Program-made: the position numbers and the translations under genes
In this document: positions 22,346-23,211 of the stretch, one piece after another
Position numbering within the stretch: the stretch's first letter is position 1
Layout of the letters: every line of letters starts with the position of its first letter
Source: JL08 sp965363755
GTDB taxonomy: Bacteria > Pseudomonadota > Alphaproteobacteria > Rhodobacterales > Rhodobacteraceae
Length of the DNA: 23,211 nucleotides
Direction: 5' to 3'
NCBI GenBank assembly: GCA_965363755.1
Contig: CBDTVL010000029.1
Location: forward strand, 1-23,211
The notes under the pieces: model-generated
The model's input: only the letters and a program-made list of their open reading frames with translations
Databases searched by the model: none
What the model was told of the DNA's origin: nothing

Positions 22346-22544
22346 GAGACGTCGTCCGCCGCCGATGGCGCGTTTTCCGCCCATCGCCCGGCTGTAGTGC
22401 GCGATGGGCGCACAACTATGGAACCAGCGACCCATGGTCCATGGTCGCATCTGGCTTCATTTAGGCAGCAGATTTGGCGTGCAGCTGGTGCTTTAGTTTC
22501 ATCGCGCTCCATTTCGTCTTCTCACGTTCGAGCAGGATTGTTTG
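22346..22544. other. Non-coding stretch with inverted repeats
   Basis: No credible gene. CGCCCATCGC (22378-22387) and GCGATGGGCG (22401-22410) form a perfect 10-bp stem with a 13-base loop. A nearly palindromic CCATGGTCCATGG lies at 22432-22444. No T-run follows the stem on either strand. It separates the truncated TPR stub from the minus-strand DUF2092 pair and may mark the deletion junction. Confidence 0.5.
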
Positions 22545-22757
22545 TCAGCAGTTGTACACGCCTACGGCACATCTGCGAACCGTGCGACGTCCGACGCCTG
22601 CGACGCTAACCGGAGTCAGCCGTCGCCCAATCAGTGCCTCTGCTGTCGAAACAAATCCGGGAATCCCAGGAACGCCAATCGCAACCCCCAGTTCAAGTGC
22701 GCCAACGGCCAGAACTGTGGCGAACGTCAAAGTAATGATAATGCGAAGTTGTTTCAT
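22545..22757 (-). CDS. Small secreted hypothetical protein (70 aa)
   Basis: A 70-residue protein with an N-terminal hydrophobic segment (MKQLRIIITLTFATVLAVGA) consistent with a signal peptide or anchor, then EALIGRRLTPVSVAGVGRRTVRRCAVGVYNC, rich in arginine and valine with two late cysteines. The ribosome site TAGGAG lies 7 bases before ATG 22757. The start overlaps the stop of the DUF2092 gene (ATGA), so translation is probably coupled and the pair may act together. The family is not recognised by name and the function is unknown. The C-terminus may be shortened relative to relatives, but I cannot test this. Confidence 0.7.
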   Translation of the reverse strand: MKQLRIIITLTFATVLAVGALELGVAIGVPGIPGFVSTAEALIGRRLTPVSVAGVGRRTVRRCAVGVYNC

Positions 22758-23211
22758 TTGGAGTCTCCTACGACGTAGTTATCTGGAAGGTCATTGAATT
22801 GCTTGGTATAGTCTTCAACCGCGTTCTCGGTGGCCCCATCCGGTGGCACAAATGTGAACGTATCATTTGAAGGTGTCTCGCCACCGCGCCAGTCGCGGAC
22901 GTCGACCCGGTATCGAGGGTTGCCAGGAAGGTCACGCGTTGCGATTTCAAAGCGGCAAGGAAACGGCTTATCACCCTGAGCAATCCAGATCTGCCAATCG
23001 ACTTCGGCAGCGCGGAACGCGAAATGGTCACACACCCGTCCACCAATTACGCCGGCGCCAAGATCCTTGATGTCGGTCACGTCCTCCATCAGCGTTTCAT
23101 AGGCATTGGAGGTCAGGAGATCCGCAGCGGGAAGCGGGGCGCCGTAAGTATCGCGCAGCTCGTCGATCAGGTGGTCAACGGATCCCTCAATCGGAATTAG
23201 AGCGTAAAGAC
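22754..23211 (-). CDS. DUF2092 family protein (5' end beyond right edge)
   Basis: The visible 152 codons encode the C-terminal part of a DUF2092 protein, a periplasmic family with a predicted LolA/LppX-like half-barrel fold. The frame is open to the window edge, starting mid-protein at LYALIPIEGSVDHLIDELRD. Characteristic segments are AYETLMEDVTDIKDLGAGVIGGRVCDHFAFR, VDWQIWIAQGDKPFPCRFEI and the closing FTFVPPDGA. The LolA-like fold suggests handling of a lipid or lipoprotein, but no function has been demonstrated to my knowledge. A signal peptide is expected outside the window. The downstream 70-residue gene overlaps by 4 bases. Confidence 0.88.
   Translation of the reverse strand, partial: LYALIPIEGSVDHLIDELRDTYGAPLPAADLLTSNAYETLMEDVTDIKDLGAGVIGGRVCDHFAFRAAEVDWQIWIAQGDKPFPCRFEIATRDLPGNPRYRVDVRDWRGGETPSNDTFTFVPPDGATENAVEDYTKQFNDLPDNYVVGDSK

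Noticed and set aside
1..23211. CRISPR arrays, intact insertion sequences, toxin-antitoxin pairs, phage genes or a defence island
   Set aside because: No spaced direct repeats, transposase, integrase, paired toxin and antitoxin, or defence-type nuclease or helicase was seen. Most genes are standard housekeeping genes.

Overview
The window looks like chromosomal DNA from a Roseobacter-group member of the Rhodobacteraceae (Alphaproteobacteria). This is an inference from protein content and gene order: yajC-secD-secF-TSUP-Mth938 runs into ccmABCDG, a DUF1223 gene lies beside acnA, and there are DUF6314, BioY and DUF2092 genes plus an FliG-type protein. No database search was possible. Most of the window is ordinary housekeeping sequence with high GC. 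I see no CRISPR array, rRNA, tRNA, intact insertion sequence, prophage or recognisable defence system.

Layout. (1) 1-938, minus: a membrane-anchored pentapeptide-repeat protein that runs off the left edge; its last visible 30-bp repeat unit is one base short. (2) 1011-1733, minus: a secreted trypsin-like protease. (3) 2028-8879, plus: a long cluster made of the Sec accessory genes (yajC, secD, secF), a TSUP permease, an Mth938-like protein, and the haem-export and thioredoxin part of cytochrome c maturation (ccmA, ccmB, ccmC, ccmD, ccmG). Genes overlap or are separated by short gaps, which suggests one or two operons. (4) 8880-9380: about 500 bases with only a possible 44-codon gene remnant. 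(5) 9381-10758: phenylalanine 4-hydroxylase (phhA) divergent from an Lrp/AsnC regulator, with a palindrome between them. (6) 10941-14329, minus: aconitase A overlapping a downstream short-chain dehydrogenase by one base. (7) 14564-16234: a DUF1223 secreted protein converging on an LpxL-type acyltransferase with a 12-base gap. (8) 16235-16918: a decayed stretch with a probable DMT/EamA transporter remnant, a perfect 16-bp hairpin and a small membrane ORF. (9) 16919-18859, minus: an orphan FliG-type protein with a structured leader, a secreted TPR protein and a 54-residue secreted protein. The last two share a C-x12-C motif at identical residue numbers. (10) 19221-20531, minus: purB with its terminator. 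(11) 20618-22092, plus: a small secreted protein, a DUF6314 protein and the biotin transporter BioY, closed by a clear terminator. (12) 22205-23211: a truncated TPR-protein N-terminus, then a minus-strand pair of a 70-residue protein and a DUF2092 protein that runs off the right edge.

How the genes work together: YajC, SecD and SecF assist protein translocation. CcmABCD load haem onto the maturation chaperone, and CcmG supplies reductant to apocytochrome thiols that reach the periplasm through Sec. PhhA converts phenylalanine to tyrosine and is probably controlled by its divergent Lrp neighbour. The points most worth a second look are the paired C-x12-C secreted proteins, the FliG homologue without an EHPQ motif and with a hairpin leader, the hairpin-bearing transporter remnant, and several small genes (43-70 codons) that are easily missed.
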